Position numbers and translations under genes: made by a program. From NCBI GenBank assembly GCA_037440065.1, contig JBBIUV010000016.1, positions 1 to 64,000 on the forward strand: DNA of 64,000 bases, read 5' to 3'. The notes beneath the pieces are model-generated. The model was not told the DNA's origin, did no database searches, and was given only the letters and a program-made list of their open reading frames with translations. Shown piece by piece: positions 1 to 7,961 of the stretch (the stretch's first letter is position 1; each line of letters opens with the position of its first letter). This DNA is from UBA1563 sp037440065. Its GTDB lineage: Bacteria; Bacteroidota; Ignavibacteria; Ignavibacteriales; Ignavibacteriaceae.

Positions 1-462
1 TGTACCAATTTGACTTTTAACGCACAACTGAGAAATGTAGACTTCCTTAATGTAGCGTACGCTTACTTTAATGCTCTCAGCAATGTAAAGCTGGTTGACG
101 CGGCATTCTCGATCATGGACTGCACAATATCACATTGCGAACTTGTATCAATCTATTATTGTACCACCGGTTCTGGAACATTGTATTCATCAAAGATGAA
201 ATTTTGTAATTCGAGCGTTCTGCCTGCTGGACAAAACATTTTAATTGCAAAATCGACCGGAGATAATCTTGTATTTAATTGTAATGACCTTGAATGGCAT
301 TCATCTGTGAATGCGCTTGGAAGAATAACAACAACCTCAATTAAGAATGTCCTGAACGGAAATACCGTAGCAACAAAAAAGATGGTGCTAACAAAAAGCG
401 GAGCGTTGGTATTAATTTATTTCGATTCAACGAACGCAATCCAATCTATCACTTTGCCTTAG
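1..462 (+). CDS. Phage structural protein, C-terminal part (partial)
   Basis: The frame is open from the first base of the window, so the gene starts upstream and only about 153 C-terminal residues are seen. The first half is rich in short hydrophobic/Asn periodicities (NAQLRNVDFLNVAYAYFN) that resemble stacked beta-helix or pentapeptide-like repeats. The last 35 residues look like a small beta domain. It lies 9 bp before another phage-type gene and is on the same strand as the tail genes that follow, so a virion or tail-associated protein is the most likely role. I recognise no specific family. Confidence is good that it is coding and low for function. Confidence 0.55.
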   Translation, partial: CTNLTFNAQLRNVDFLNVAYAYFNALSNVKLVDAAFSIMDCTISHCELVSIYYCTTGSGTLYSSKMKFCNSSVLPAGQNILIAKSTGDNLVFNCNDLEWHSSVNALGRITTTSIKNVLNGNTVATKKMVLTKSGALVLIYFDSTNAIQSITLP

Positions 463-471
463 TAACAGTAT

Positions 472-1401
472 ATGATTAACAAAATATACGTATATGGCGA
501 TGACGCGCATGGACACAGCGTTTACGATGCGTTCGTGCAAGCGTTAACCGATAATGGAATTACGTGGACTGGTGAAGTAGTTTACGGCACGGCTGATTTT
601 GCAACAGCATTAGCAGCCGGTTGCCAGCTCTACTTAAAAAGTACTACCGGCATGAGCGGCGCAATTGCGGCAGCTTTAGCTTGTTATCCTGCTCTGCAGG
701 TAATTATGCCAGCCGGTTCAAACACACCAAACGATCACATTTATGATAGCGGCGGAGTTCTTCCAAACATAATTGTTACCGGCGGCGGCGATACGCAAAA
801 TGAAACCGCTTACGACATTGAGTTTTTTTCCAACGATCCGGTAACGGTTGAAGCAACACCGGACGAACAAGATTTAAGTTCGTTCAGCAACGGTTACATC
901 GCGGGGCAATTAACCGCAATAACAAATATTACCGGCTGCACTTTTGCGGAAGCAAGAACAGCAGCGCGCGCAACCGGCAGCAGAAACGGCGTTTGGATTA
1001 ATACAGACGGTTACGGAAAAATAAATGTTGGCGCGGCTGTTGCATCTATTGTATCTACGCTTACAGCTAACAACGCTCAGCTTACAGCTGATAACGCAGC
1101 TTTGGTAATTGAGAATACAAGATTAAGTGCGTATGAATTTACAACCGGTGTTGCCGGAATAACTTTAACCAAAGAAACAAAGTACGGCACTTCCGGGGCG
1201 TTAACATTGGGGAAAATAACCATTGAAGAAAACTCGCGGGTTGCGGTTATGTTAAAGCACTGCCTTGGCGCAAATGATCTTGACAAAGAACCGCTTGAAA
1301 TTGCAACGGAATATTTTGATAACACTTTTGTGAAGGATTTTATTTACACGAAGTATTGTGAAGCGAAGGAAATTGATTTGAGTAATCTGATCGTGCCGTA
1401 G
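472..1401 (+). CDS. Phage protein with subtilase-like C-terminal pattern
   Basis: This 309-residue protein has no signal peptide. Around residues 135-185 it has a stretch (FSNGYIAGQL, then an AAR helix, then GYGKINVGAA) that reads like the end of a subtilisin-fold domain, where GTS-x-AAP-x-VAG and GYG-x-(I/V)(D/N)-x-x-A normally stand. The catalytic Ser motif is replaced by SNG, so it would be inactive as a protease. Residues 190-225 form a probable coiled coil (TANNAQLTADNAALVIENTRL-like heptads), followed by a small beta-rich tail. It sits directly upstream of the tail chaperone and tape-measure genes, so it may be a tail or sheath component. The fold assignment is inference from pattern only. 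Confidence 0.5.
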   Translation: MINKIYVYGDDAHGHSVYDAFVQALTDNGITWTGEVVYGTADFATALAAGCQLYLKSTTGMSGAIAAALACYPALQVIMPAGSNTPNDHIYDSGGVLPNIIVTGGGDTQNETAYDIEFFSNDPVTVEATPDEQDLSSFSNGYIAGQLTAITNITGCTFAEARTAARATGSRNGVWINTDGYGKINVGAAVASIVSTLTANNAQLTADNAALVIENTRLSAYEFTTGVAGITLTKETKYGTSGALTLGKITIEENSRVAVMLKHCLGANDLDKEPLEIATEYFDNTFVKDFIYTKYCEAKEIDLSNLIVP

Positions 1402-1457
1402 TAGGCTGTAGGGTTTTAGGCTGTAGGCTGTTAGTAAAAAAAATTAAACTGATCACT

Positions 1458-1487
1458 TCCGCCAAAGGCGGATCAGCCTATGGCTGA
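1458..1487. repeat. Double-hairpin dispersed repeat, copy 1
   Basis: Two small perfect palindromes stand back to back: TCCGCC-AAA-GGCGGA (1458-1472) and TCAGCC-TAT-GGCTGA (1473-1487). A second copy in the opposite orientation lies at 36610-36639. This copy lies in the gap between two phage genes, preceded by short repeats of the type AGGCTGTAGG. Confidence 0.75.
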
Positions 1488-1508
1488 GAAAACTGAGGAC
1501 TGAAAACT

Positions 1509-1925
1509 ATGAATCATAAACAAAAAACTTTCACGTTCACTACCAAGATTAAAGGTAAAGACGCGGCATGCCGCGTCTCTACACGGAAATATACTTTTGA
1601 GATTAAAGATGTATTGATCAATCGCATTGGCGAAGAAAAGTATAATAAAATATTTGCAGACGAAAGTCTCGAATTTGATTTCAAGCTTAAGGACGTAGAA
1701 GAAGATTTTCCGAAACTTTTATTAATACCGCCGAAGATCAAGATTGACTATAGTAAACAAGATTGGGACGAGCTGTTGAATGTGTACGCTTTTTTTTTGC
1801 TGTACGAAAAGAATGCGAAGCTGAGAGCATTAGAATTCAACAACGAAACGCTTGCTTTAGCAATCAAGCAAGCGCAAACGGTTTTAGCTTCGATGCCGGA
1901 GTTTTTCTCTCAGAAAAAGAGTTGA
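1509..1925 (+). CDS. Putative phage tail assembly chaperone (gpG-like)
   Basis: This is a 138-residue acidic/basic soluble protein immediately upstream of the tape-measure gene, the position held by the tail assembly chaperone in siphophages and myophages. The C-terminal half is helical (KNAKLRALEFNNETLALAIKQA). The frame ends at 1925, and an overlapping frame (-1 relative to it) continues to 2089, which is the arrangement of lambda G/GT. Residues 17-25 are encoded by a 20-bp palindromic insertion (1559-1578), a striking intrusion in the reading frame. I recognise no sequence family; the role rests on position, size and the -1 overlap. Confidence 0.55.
   Translation: MNHKQKTFTFTTKIKGKDAACRVSTRKYTFEIKDVLINRIGEEKYNKIFADESLEFDFKLKDVEEDFPKLLLIPPKIKIDYSKQDWDELLNVYAFFLLYEKNAKLRALEFNNETLALAIKQAQTVLASMPEFFSQKKS
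1559..1578. repeat. 20-bp perfect palindrome inside a coding sequence
   Basis: AGACGCGGCATGCCGCGTCT is its own reverse complement. It is far more GC-rich than its surroundings and keeps the reading frame of the chaperone-like gene open. It has the look of a small dispersed palindromic repeat that landed in a gene. I did not find a second copy in this window. Confidence 0.7.
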
Positions 1926-2089
1926 TCGGGTACTCGCAGTTTCTTGTCTGCGGAAAAAATTTACAAACACAAGAATACGTGCATAAACACTACTGCAAAT
2001 GCGAGTTCACAAAATACGAAGCTTACTATCTCATCGATGGAATTAGGAATGATGAGTATGAAAAGTACCTGGAAAGCAAGAAGAAATAG
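1763..2089 (+). CDS. -1 frame extension of tail chaperone (gpT-like)
   Basis: This open frame overlaps the preceding gene and lies in the -1 frame relative to it. Only the part after about position 1919 (56 residues, GYSQFLVCGKN... to ESKKK) looks like natural protein; the overlapped part reads like a shadow of the other frame. A ribosome slipping -1 would make a fusion of about 190 residues, as in lambda gpGT. Two candidate slip sites are visible: nine T residues at 1790-1798, read as GCT TTT TTT TTG, and GAAAAAG at 1913-1919. No convincing independent ribosome binding site is seen at 1763. Confidence 0.5.
   Translation: MGRAVECVRFFFAVRKECEAESIRIQQRNACFSNQASANGFSFDAGVFLSEKELIGYSQFLVCGKNLQTQEYVHKHYCKCEFTKYEAYYLIDGIRNDEYEKYLESKKK
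1790..1799 (+). other. Candidate -1 frameshift slippery site (T9 run)
   Basis: In the frame of the 1509 gene the run reads GC-T TTT TTT TTG, which contains the X-XXY-YYZ heptamers T-TTT-TTT and T-TTT-TTG. It lies inside the overlap of the two chaperone frames. A second, weaker heptamer G-AAA-AAG lies at 1913-1919, nearer the end of the zero frame. Which site is used cannot be told from sequence alone. Confidence 0.45.
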
Positions 2090-2149
2090 TCGGCAGTTGG
2101 CTGTTAGGCAATTAGGCTGTAGGCGATTAGTAAAACAATAAAAAACAAA

Positions 2150-4675
2150 ATGTCTGAAATAACTTTAAAATTAACAATCGACGGCAAAGAAGGATTAGCT
2201 GTATTAAAGCTTACCGACGCAGAGTTATTGCAAATTGCAAACGATGTTAAAAAAGTTTCGAGTGAAACAAAAGTTACCGGCTCTAAAATGGTTCAATCGT
2301 TTGCCGATATTAAATTTTCGATTGAGGGGATAAGAGCCGCATACAGCGCGGTTCAGCAAGCCATTGCTAAACCGTTACAACTATACGCGGACATGGAGCA
2401 AGCCGGTGTCTCGTTTGAAGTGTTACTCGGTGATGCTGAAAAAGCAAAAAAACTTTTACAGGACATAAGAGACTTCGGCGCAACTACTCCCTTAGAATTT
2501 GTTGATCTGCAAAAAGGAGCGCAAACACTTTTAGCATTTGGTACGGCGGGCAGCGAGATAATGCCAACACTTAAAATGCTTGGCGATGTATCAATGGGCG
2601 ATGCTAACAAGTTACAGCAGATAACACTTGCGTACGCACAGATACAAAGCACCGGGCGTTTGATGGGTCAGGATTTACTCCAGTTGATAAACGGCGGATT
2701 TAATCCTCTTAAAATAATTTCCGAGCAAACCGGCAAAAGCATGGGGCAACTTAAAAAAGATATGGAAGCCGGTTCTATTTCTTCCGATATGGTAAAAGAT
2801 GCATTTAAGAGAGCGACCTCCGAAGGGGGAATGTTCTACGATATGCTTAATAAGCAATCAAAAACAGTTGGTGGCGCAATAAGTAATCTTTCAGACAATG
2901 CTACCCAGGTGCAAATAGATACCGGAAAAGTATTGGCTGTTGCGATTGTTCCACTAATTAATCACATCAATAATTTAATAACAAAACTGCACGAAGTATC
3001 TCCGGAACTGATTGGCATTGCCGGAGTGTTGGGAACCGTTGGAACCGCAACAATAGGATTAAATGCATTCGGTTTATTGCCGATGATAATTAATACAAAA
3101 AAAGTTGGTGTTGAGATGCGGTATGCATCCGGTATTATGAAAGTTGCAGCAGCTGAAGGAATGGCAGCTGAAGGCGCAATGATGGCGGCTTCAACAGCAA
3201 CGAAAGGATTCTTTGCTGCGCTTGGTCCAATTGGTTGGGCGATAATCGGGTTAACAACCATTGCAACGGTTTGGAGTTTGATTGAAAGTAATACGGAAAA
3301 AGCAATTGTCAGCTCAAAAGAATATTTAGAAAACTCTACAAAGGGAATAAGCGAATACACCAAAGCGCAGGCGGAAGATCAGAAAAAAGCTACTGAAGAA
3401 CTTATCGCGCAAAATAAAAAATTGATTACGGAAAACGAAAAAGCACATGATGAAGCTTTAACGAAACGAATTAACAAAGATAAGGATGGGAACGAATACG
3501 AATTAAAATATGAGACCGAAACATCGAAATTTTACACACTTCAAGCCGAGCAATTAAAAAACACAAACAAAGAATATGAGAAAAAGCTTGGACTGCTCAA
3601 TGATCAAATAGAAGTTCAAGCGAAGTTAAATAAAAATACCGAACCGGACGGTGTTCTAGGAAAAATAAATAAAGAGATTGATGCGCTTGAAAAGAAAAAA
3701 CCGTTTGCAAAAAGTATTGATGATTTAGTAATAATTGAAAAGAAAATTGCCGCGCTAACTTCTAAGAAAAAAATAATTGAACTTGAAATATCTGAAAAGA
3801 TCAACCCGGCAAAAAAGACAGACCCAACAGTATTTGGCGAACAGCAAGTACAAAGCTTTCAAGAGGGTTTTGGATTTTCAGATTCGCGCAGTAACAAACG
3901 CGCCGCTCAATTCAAAAACGAAAAAGTTGATCTGCCGGCAGATGAAGCCGAACAGAAGAAAATTGCTCTTATTGATAACGAGTACGAACGCCAACGCGCG
4001 CTTGCAGATTTTGAGTATCAAACCAATGTAAAAAAATATGGTGATCTGGAAATACTCGCACAAGAACACTCGAATAAAATTCGTCAAATTGATAGCGCAG
4101 AATCTCAAGCTAAACTGCAAGGGATGTGTACCGTGCTTAACGCCATTGCCGGTGTTGTTGGAAAATATACTGCAGTCGGGAAAGTTATCGCAATGTACAA
4201 TATCGGATTATCAATTGAAGAAGGAATCGCAAAAGCATGGGCGCTCGGCGGTCCCCTTGGATGGATCGGTGCAGGTGTTGTTGCTGCGGCCGGCGCAATT
4301 ATTATGGGAAGAGTTGCAACAATGGAGCCACCGAAAGTCCCAGGTTTTAAAGATGGTGGAATCGCTAAGAACAGTATAGCTGTTGGCGAAAATGGAATTG
4401 AAATTATCTCTCCGATGCAAAGTTATGCTGAGGGACAAGCGTTGTTGGTTGCTAAAACAATTTTAGCCGTCGATAATAATTTAAGAAATATGCAGATGAG
4501 AAGCGTTAATAACGGCAACGGTGGTGATTTCAGTAAAGTTGAAAAGGTGATGACAAATTTTGTTGGCGAAATAAAACAATGGCAAAGAGGGATAGAATTC
4601 AAATTTGGTATTGAAGAAATGTACGCGGCAATGAAAGTTGCTACGGCAAAGATGGGACCGTATGAGCCGCAGTAA
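2150..4675 (+). CDS. Phage tail tape measure protein
   Basis: This 841-residue protein sets tail length and is the longest gene of the tail module, in the standard place after the chaperone. Residues 60-260 match the tape-measure N-terminal domain (QLYADMEQAGVSFEVLLGD, QKGAQTLLAFG, LQLINGGFNPLKIIS). Hydrophobic segments follow near residues 285-310 and 335-375, then long charged coiled-coil stretches (400-560), then a Gly/Ala-rich hydrophobic segment at about 660-725. The C-terminus GFKDGGIAKNSIAVGENGIEI is typical of tape measures (a GG-rich box before the end). The gene overlaps the start of the next gene by 14 bp. Confidence 0.92.
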   Translation: MSEITLKLTIDGKEGLAVLKLTDAELLQIANDVKKVSSETKVTGSKMVQSFADIKFSIEGIRAAYSAVQQAIAKPLQLYADMEQAGVSFEVLLGDAEKAKKLLQDIRDFGATTPLEFVDLQKGAQTLLAFGTAGSEIMPTLKMLGDVSMGDANKLQQITLAYAQIQSTGRLMGQDLLQLINGGFNPLKIISEQTGKSMGQLKKDMEAGSISSDMVKDAFKRATSEGGMFYDMLNKQSKTVGGAISNLSDNATQVQIDTGKVLAVAIVPLINHINNLITKLHEVSPELIGIAGVLGTVGTATIGLNAFGLLPMIINTKKVGVEMRYASGIMKVAAAEGMAAEGAMMAASTATKGFFAALGPIGWAIIGLTTIATVWSLIESNTEKAIVSSKEYLENSTKGISEYTKAQAEDQKKATEELIAQNKKLITENEKAHDEALTKRINKDKDGNEYELKYETETSKFYTLQAEQLKNTNKEYEKKLGLLNDQIEVQAKLNKNTEPDGVLGKINKEIDALEKKKPFAKSIDDLVIIEKKIAALTSKKKIIELEISEKINPAKKTDPTVFGEQQVQSFQEGFGFSDSRSNKRAAQFKNEKVDLPADEAEQKKIALIDNEYERQRALADFEYQTNVKKYGDLEILAQEHSNKIRQIDSAESQAKLQGMCTVLNAIAGVVGKYTAVGKVIAMYNIGLSIEEGIAKAWALGGPLGWIGAGVVAAAGAIIMGRVATMEPPKVPGFKDGGIAKNSIAVGENGIEIISPMQSYAEGQALLVAKTILAVDNNLRNMQMRSVNNGNGGDFSKVEKVMTNFVGEIKQWQRGIEFKFGIEEMYAAMKVATAKMGPYEPQ

Positions 4676-5942
4676 AATTGTTTTCCCGGTTGCAAATTAT
4701 AATAAAGATTTATATGACTTCACGATATATTTTTATGATGACGCAAGCATTACTTACAATGGAACGATTGTAAAAGTTGGCAGCTTTGTTTTTGGTAATG
4801 GTTCTGAAGATGATGAGGTGATGTATCCGAGTGAGACTAAATTTGAATTTATTTTGTCATCATTAGACATTGCCACGACACAGGAAGTGATTGAAAAAAT
4901 ACAAACGCTTATAACAAGACTGCAGGTGTCGAGACATTATTCAACCGGGTATGGAGCGGAATTGTTGTTTGATGGCATTGTTGATTCAAAAGTTACTCCG
5001 CAAACGCTTGACATAAAAGAACAAGTAATAAAAATAAAAGCGACCGACCACGTTAGGAATATACCAAGTTTAATTACGAAGGAAGATGATCCGGGGAACT
5101 TTGTTTTAATAAGAGCGCAAATACTTGAGTTGCTTCTCGATTCGTTTTTATCTTACAACGTAACTACGGACGTTTATGATCCCATCAATTACACCGCTGT
5201 AGTTGACTGGCAGGTGGAAGATACAGACAATGTTCTACACCAGCTCGACAGCATGTATATATTAAAAAACGGTTTATTCCATCCCGATGTTCCATTCACG
5301 ACGAAGAAAGATGTCCTCTATGCTTTATTTGCAAATCTCGCGGCATATGGAATGATGGCTCCGTTCAGAAGTTTTTATTTAATGCCGCGATATTATGACG
5401 GCTCAGCTTTAACAACAATTTATAAAAAAGATTTATTGGATGATCCTCAGTTTTCGTTTTTCGGTCAGCTTGAAGATTACGTTGCTCTTGCCCATGATGG
5501 GGCTAATGTTTACCATGAGCAGTATTGGCGGGGGGAACAAACAAAGAAATTATATTTCCCATTCCCGGATGGCGGTTACGATGACTACAGCACGCTATAT
5601 TCTAAGACAATTCAAACGGATGTTTCGCCGCAACATATCAAGCGATACTCTGCTCAAATAATTGATAATACCGGTACATATTCTAGTCCCGGAAGTTTTA
5701 TTGAATTAGTTGATTCATTTATTTACGACAGGATTGGCAAGCTTAGAGGTACCGCAAAAATAAAACTTGGTGGAAGAAAAACTTTATCTTCCGTTGCCTT
5801 TGCCGATGCCTATGCAATTGATCGTTGGAAGGTGTTTAAATTTTATAATTTTGATTTTTTGCCGGGGATGGTTTTCCGGGTGAGCAAAGCTACCTATGAT
5901 ATTGTCCATGACAAAGTTGAATTAATTCTTAAACAATGTTAA
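4662..5942 (+). CDS. Phage distal tail / baseplate-type protein
   Basis: This soluble protein has 426 residues if started at the ATG at 4662, which begins MSRSKIVFPVANYNKDL and overlaps the end of the tape measure. The longer frame from 4638 would add eight residues and start deep inside the previous gene, so the inner start is preferred. Early segments (FTIYFYDDASITYNGTIVKVGSF; LFDGIVDSKVTPQTLDIKEQ) look like the beta-barrel receptor-hub pattern of distal tail and baseplate hub proteins that follow tape-measure genes. No catalytic motif is visible. Function is assigned from position and beta-rich composition. Confidence 0.6.
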   Translation: MSRSKIVFPVANYNKDLYDFTIYFYDDASITYNGTIVKVGSFVFGNGSEDDEVMYPSETKFEFILSSLDIATTQEVIEKIQTLITRLQVSRHYSTGYGAELLFDGIVDSKVTPQTLDIKEQVIKIKATDHVRNIPSLITKEDDPGNFVLIRAQILELLLDSFLSYNVTTDVYDPINYTAVVDWQVEDTDNVLHQLDSMYILKNGLFHPDVPFTTKKDVLYALFANLAAYGMMAPFRSFYLMPRYYDGSALTTIYKKDLLDDPQFSFFGQLEDYVALAHDGANVYHEQYWRGEQTKKLYFPFPDGGYDDYSTLYSKTIQTDVSPQHIKRYSAQIIDNTGTYSSPGSFIELVDSFIYDRIGKLRGTAKIKLGGRKTLSSVAFADAYAIDRWKVFKFYNFDFLPGMVFRVSKATYDIVHDKVELILKQC

Positions 5943-5950
5943 ATAAAAAA

Positions 5951-6047
5951 TGCACCTATAAAAAGGATGGGCTTTCCTAAGCTCACAGCCAGCCCTTTGG
6001 AAGGGACTGGCGAGAGAGTAAACCCACCCATCCTTTTTATAAATGCA
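5951..6047. ncRNA. Long hairpin element, possible structured RNA
   Basis: A 14-bp perfect stem (5958-5971 with 6027-6040, ATAAAAAGGATGGG / CCCATCCTTTTTAT) is extended by TGCA/TGCA across a small internal loop. It encloses a second stem, CCAG-CCCTT (5989-5997) with AAGGG-A-CTGG (6001-6010), with single-stranded segments on both sides. It lies between a tail gene and the phage methylase. No known ribozyme or riboswitch core was recognised; it may be an RNA, a protein-binding site or just a strong terminator. Confidence 0.45.
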
Positions 6048-6111
6048 TCTCTACACGATTACCATTTGAAAGTAACCTCACAAATATATTAATAATTATT
6101 GAGAGGTTAAT

Positions 6112-6906
6112 ATGATTCCCTACATTGGAGGCAAGAGCTATCTTGCCGGTTGGATAATCCAAAATTTTCCAAGCGATTTTGAAAAGAAAACATACGTTGA
6201 AGTCTTTGGCGGCGGCGGTTGGGTTCTTTTCAAAAAGCCGGAAAGCTATTTGGAGGTTTATAATGATTTGAATAGTCAACTTTCAAATCTGTTCAGAATA
6301 ATTCGGGACAATTACGAGGAATTCGCTCACCGATCGGAGTGGTCGCTCCACTCGCGCGAGATGTACATGGAAGCGCGTGAAAAGCTGAAGGATGATAAAT
6401 TCTTAGGTGAAGTTGAAAAGGCAATGCACTACGCGGTGAACAAGTGTCAGAGCTTCAGTGGGAAAGGAGGCTGGGCTTATGCCGTTACTACCGACAAAAT
6501 GTATTCCGGTAAATGGCTGCCGTTCTTAAAAAGGATGCAATTGATAAACGCGCGGTTGAAGAAGGTGCAGATAGAATGCCTGAGCTTCGAGAAGCTGATC
6601 CCGAAGTATGATTCACCGAACACCTTGTTTTATGTTGATCCGCCGTACGTGGATGTGGAGAGTTATTACGATACTGCGGAGGTGAAGTTCCGGAGAGCCG
6701 AGCACGAAGCTCTTGCCAAACTGTTGAAGAAGATCAAAGGCAAGTTTGTGCTCAGTTACTACGAACATCCGGTAGTTCGCGAGCTGTACCGGGATTTCCG
6801 GATAATTACGAAGGATTCGGTTAAACATTCAGCCGGGGCGACCAGGTCGCGCGGGAAAGGAGTTGTGAAGCCGAAAAGCATTGAGTTGTTGATAATGGAT
6901 TATTAG
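6112..6906 (+). CDS. DNA adenine N6-methyltransferase (Dam/D12 class), phage-borne
   Basis: This 264-residue protein transfers a methyl group from S-adenosylmethionine to adenine N6 in DNA. Visible motifs are PYIGGK near the N-terminus (the D12-class start), YVEVFGGGGWV (motif I, SAM binding, about residues 28-38) and the catalytic DPPYVD at about 175-180. The length matches the Dam family (about 260-280). A good ribosome site (GAGAGG) precedes the ATG. It is the last gene of the prophage, the place where transposable phages such as Mu keep modification functions; it may protect phage DNA from host restriction. Confidence 0.9.
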   Translation: MIPYIGGKSYLAGWIIQNFPSDFEKKTYVEVFGGGGWVLFKKPESYLEVYNDLNSQLSNLFRIIRDNYEEFAHRSEWSLHSREMYMEAREKLKDDKFLGEVEKAMHYAVNKCQSFSGKGGWAYAVTTDKMYSGKWLPFLKRMQLINARLKKVQIECLSFEKLIPKYDSPNTLFYVDPPYVDVESYYDTAEVKFRRAEHEALAKLLKKIKGKFVLSYYEHPVVRELYRDFRIITKDSVKHSAGATRSRGKGVVKPKSIELLIMDY

Positions 6907-6920
6907 AAAAATGCTTATTT

Positions 6921-6947
6921 TGAGGTGTGACAATTTGTCACGCCTCA
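6921..6947. terminator. Bidirectional-type hairpin terminator
   Basis: TGAGGTGTGACA (6921-6932) pairs with TGTCACGCCTCA (6936-6947) with one G-T pair and a 3-nt loop, followed by an A-rich stretch. It closes the phage methylase gene. On the other strand it sits at the end of the truncated gene reading in from 7441. Confidence 0.75.
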
Positions 6948-7441
6948 AAAATTAAAAATTTGCAGTTAATTAGAGAAAATAATTTGCAGTTAATTCGACA
7001 AGGTACAGTATCAACCAAATAAGCATGATTATCATCGTATCCGTACATCGCAACGTAATGGCATGCAAAATGAAACGGTCTTGAAAAATATTCAAGATGA
7101 TAACAATCCAATTTCAAACCGACCGGTTGCCCATTATCTATTAAATTTTTTACATCATCCCAAGCTTTCTGCTTTGAGGATGTTTCTTTTGTTGTTAAAT
7201 CAAGCTGTAAATGTTTTGCGATATTTTGAGTTAAAGCATCCGGTTTTATTCTCCCGCCGATAAAAGGGAAATCCATCATTTTCATATTCCAGAAGATGTA
7301 ACCAAGTCCTTCACCTAAACCGAACAGCATCGGTTCACTTAACTCAATGTTGAGATGATAGAGTAATGTGCCGGTAGCTGTGGTTTCACAATGTTGTCCA
7401 ACAAAGGGTTTTATATTTTCTATTATTGATTTTGCTGCCAT
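6938..7441 (-). pseudogene. BtrH-N-type peptidase-like protein, truncated by prophage
   Basis: The 167-residue frame begins with an N-terminal half typical of the butirosin BtrH N-terminal family: GQHCETTA with the putative active Cys, SEPMLFGLGEGLGY, GGR, KAWDDVKNLIDNGQPV, and HFACHYVAMYGYDD. Members usually run to about 320-350 residues. Here similarity ends at LVDTVP, and the last 20 residues (CRINCK...LIFEA) are translated from the repeats of the putative prophage end (6942-7000). The real gene is therefore probably broken at 7001, leaving about 147 native residues. Without the C-terminal half the enzyme is unlikely to work. Confidence 0.65.
6957..7000. mobile_element. Probable right end of a transposable (Mu-like) prophage
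   Basis: AATTTGCAGTTAATT occurs twice, at 6957-6971 and 6981-6995, and the second copy is followed by CGACA. Read from the right, the DNA would begin TGTCG, with the 15-bp repeat at positions 6-20 and 30-44 from the end. A TG..CA terminus with repeated subterminal transposase-binding-like sites is the standard plan of Mu-type and Tn552-type ends. The host-like gene on the minus strand loses family similarity just at 7000/7001. The other end and the transposase lie outside the window. Confidence 0.55.
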
Positions 7442-7524
7442 AGAAGTTATTAATTTATTGTAAGAGTAATTTGTATAACGATGTTTTAGAATCCCGCATA
7501 TTGTTGACGCAGCAAGTTATTGAT

Positions 7525-7869
7525 TTATAGTTCAACTCTATCACCATGACTCTTTGGAGAAGAGATGACCAAAAACTCAAGGTTTTGTGTTCCATGATTA
7601 AATAGTTGATGTGGAACTCCAGCTTCGATGTAAATCCCTTCTTCTTTTTTTAATTCTTTTATAGAACCGTTTACCTCTATGGTGGCGGTACCACTGAGAA
7701 CAAAAAAGAATTGTTTAGCTTTCTGGTGGTAATGTTTCACCTCAAACTGTCCTGGAGGAACTAATTCATGGATAATTGACAAGTCTTCCGATTTTAGAAG
7801 ATGCCAGCCATAGCAGTTTGCACCCCACTTATAATGCTCTCCATTATTTTTTGAAACAACTGTTTTCAT
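7525..7869 (-). CDS. Small cupin-domain protein
   Basis: This is a single-domain cupin of 114 residues. Cupin motif 1 is seen as PGQFEVKHYHQKAKQFFFVLSG (HYH, then the Gln/Glu position) and motif 2 as AGVPHQLFN, so a metal site of His residues is plausible. Proteins of this size act as sugar isomerases, dioxygenases or sensor modules; nothing in the neighbours (a truncated BtrH-like gene and a DUF2911 gene, both on the same strand but well separated) narrows this. No signal peptide is present, so it is cytoplasmic. Confidence 0.82.
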   Translation of the reverse strand: MKTVVSKNNGEHYKWGANCYGWHLLKSEDLSIIHELVPPGQFEVKHYHQKAKQFFFVLSGTATIEVNGSIKELKKEEGIYIEAGVPHQLFNHGTQNLEFLVISSPKSHGDRVEL

Positions 7870-7961
7870 AAAATATTTTTACTAAATCAACTTTTTACTC
7901 AATTCAATAGAGTGTAGTAGAAAGTTAATCGGTTTTCATTAATCGATGGAAACGAGTTCGT

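Noticed and set aside
1402..2149. Short repeats of the type AGGCTGTAGG / GTTGGCTGTTAGGC as a CRISPR-like array
   Set aside because: Units are irregular, overlapping and lack spacers of constant length; they look like simple repeats around phage genes.
2962..3363. Antisense frames inside the tape-measure gene
   Set aside because: They are shadows of the strongly coding + strand, with hydrophobic composition caused by the complementary codons.
4638..4661. Longer start for the distal tail protein
   Set aside because: It would add eight residues deep in the tape-measure gene; the ATG at 4662 with a GATGGGA leader is the normal overlapping start.
5951..6047. Hammerhead or twister ribozyme
   Set aside because: Neither the CUGANGA...GAAA core of hammerheads nor the twister consensus could be found in the loops; kept only as an unclassified structured element.
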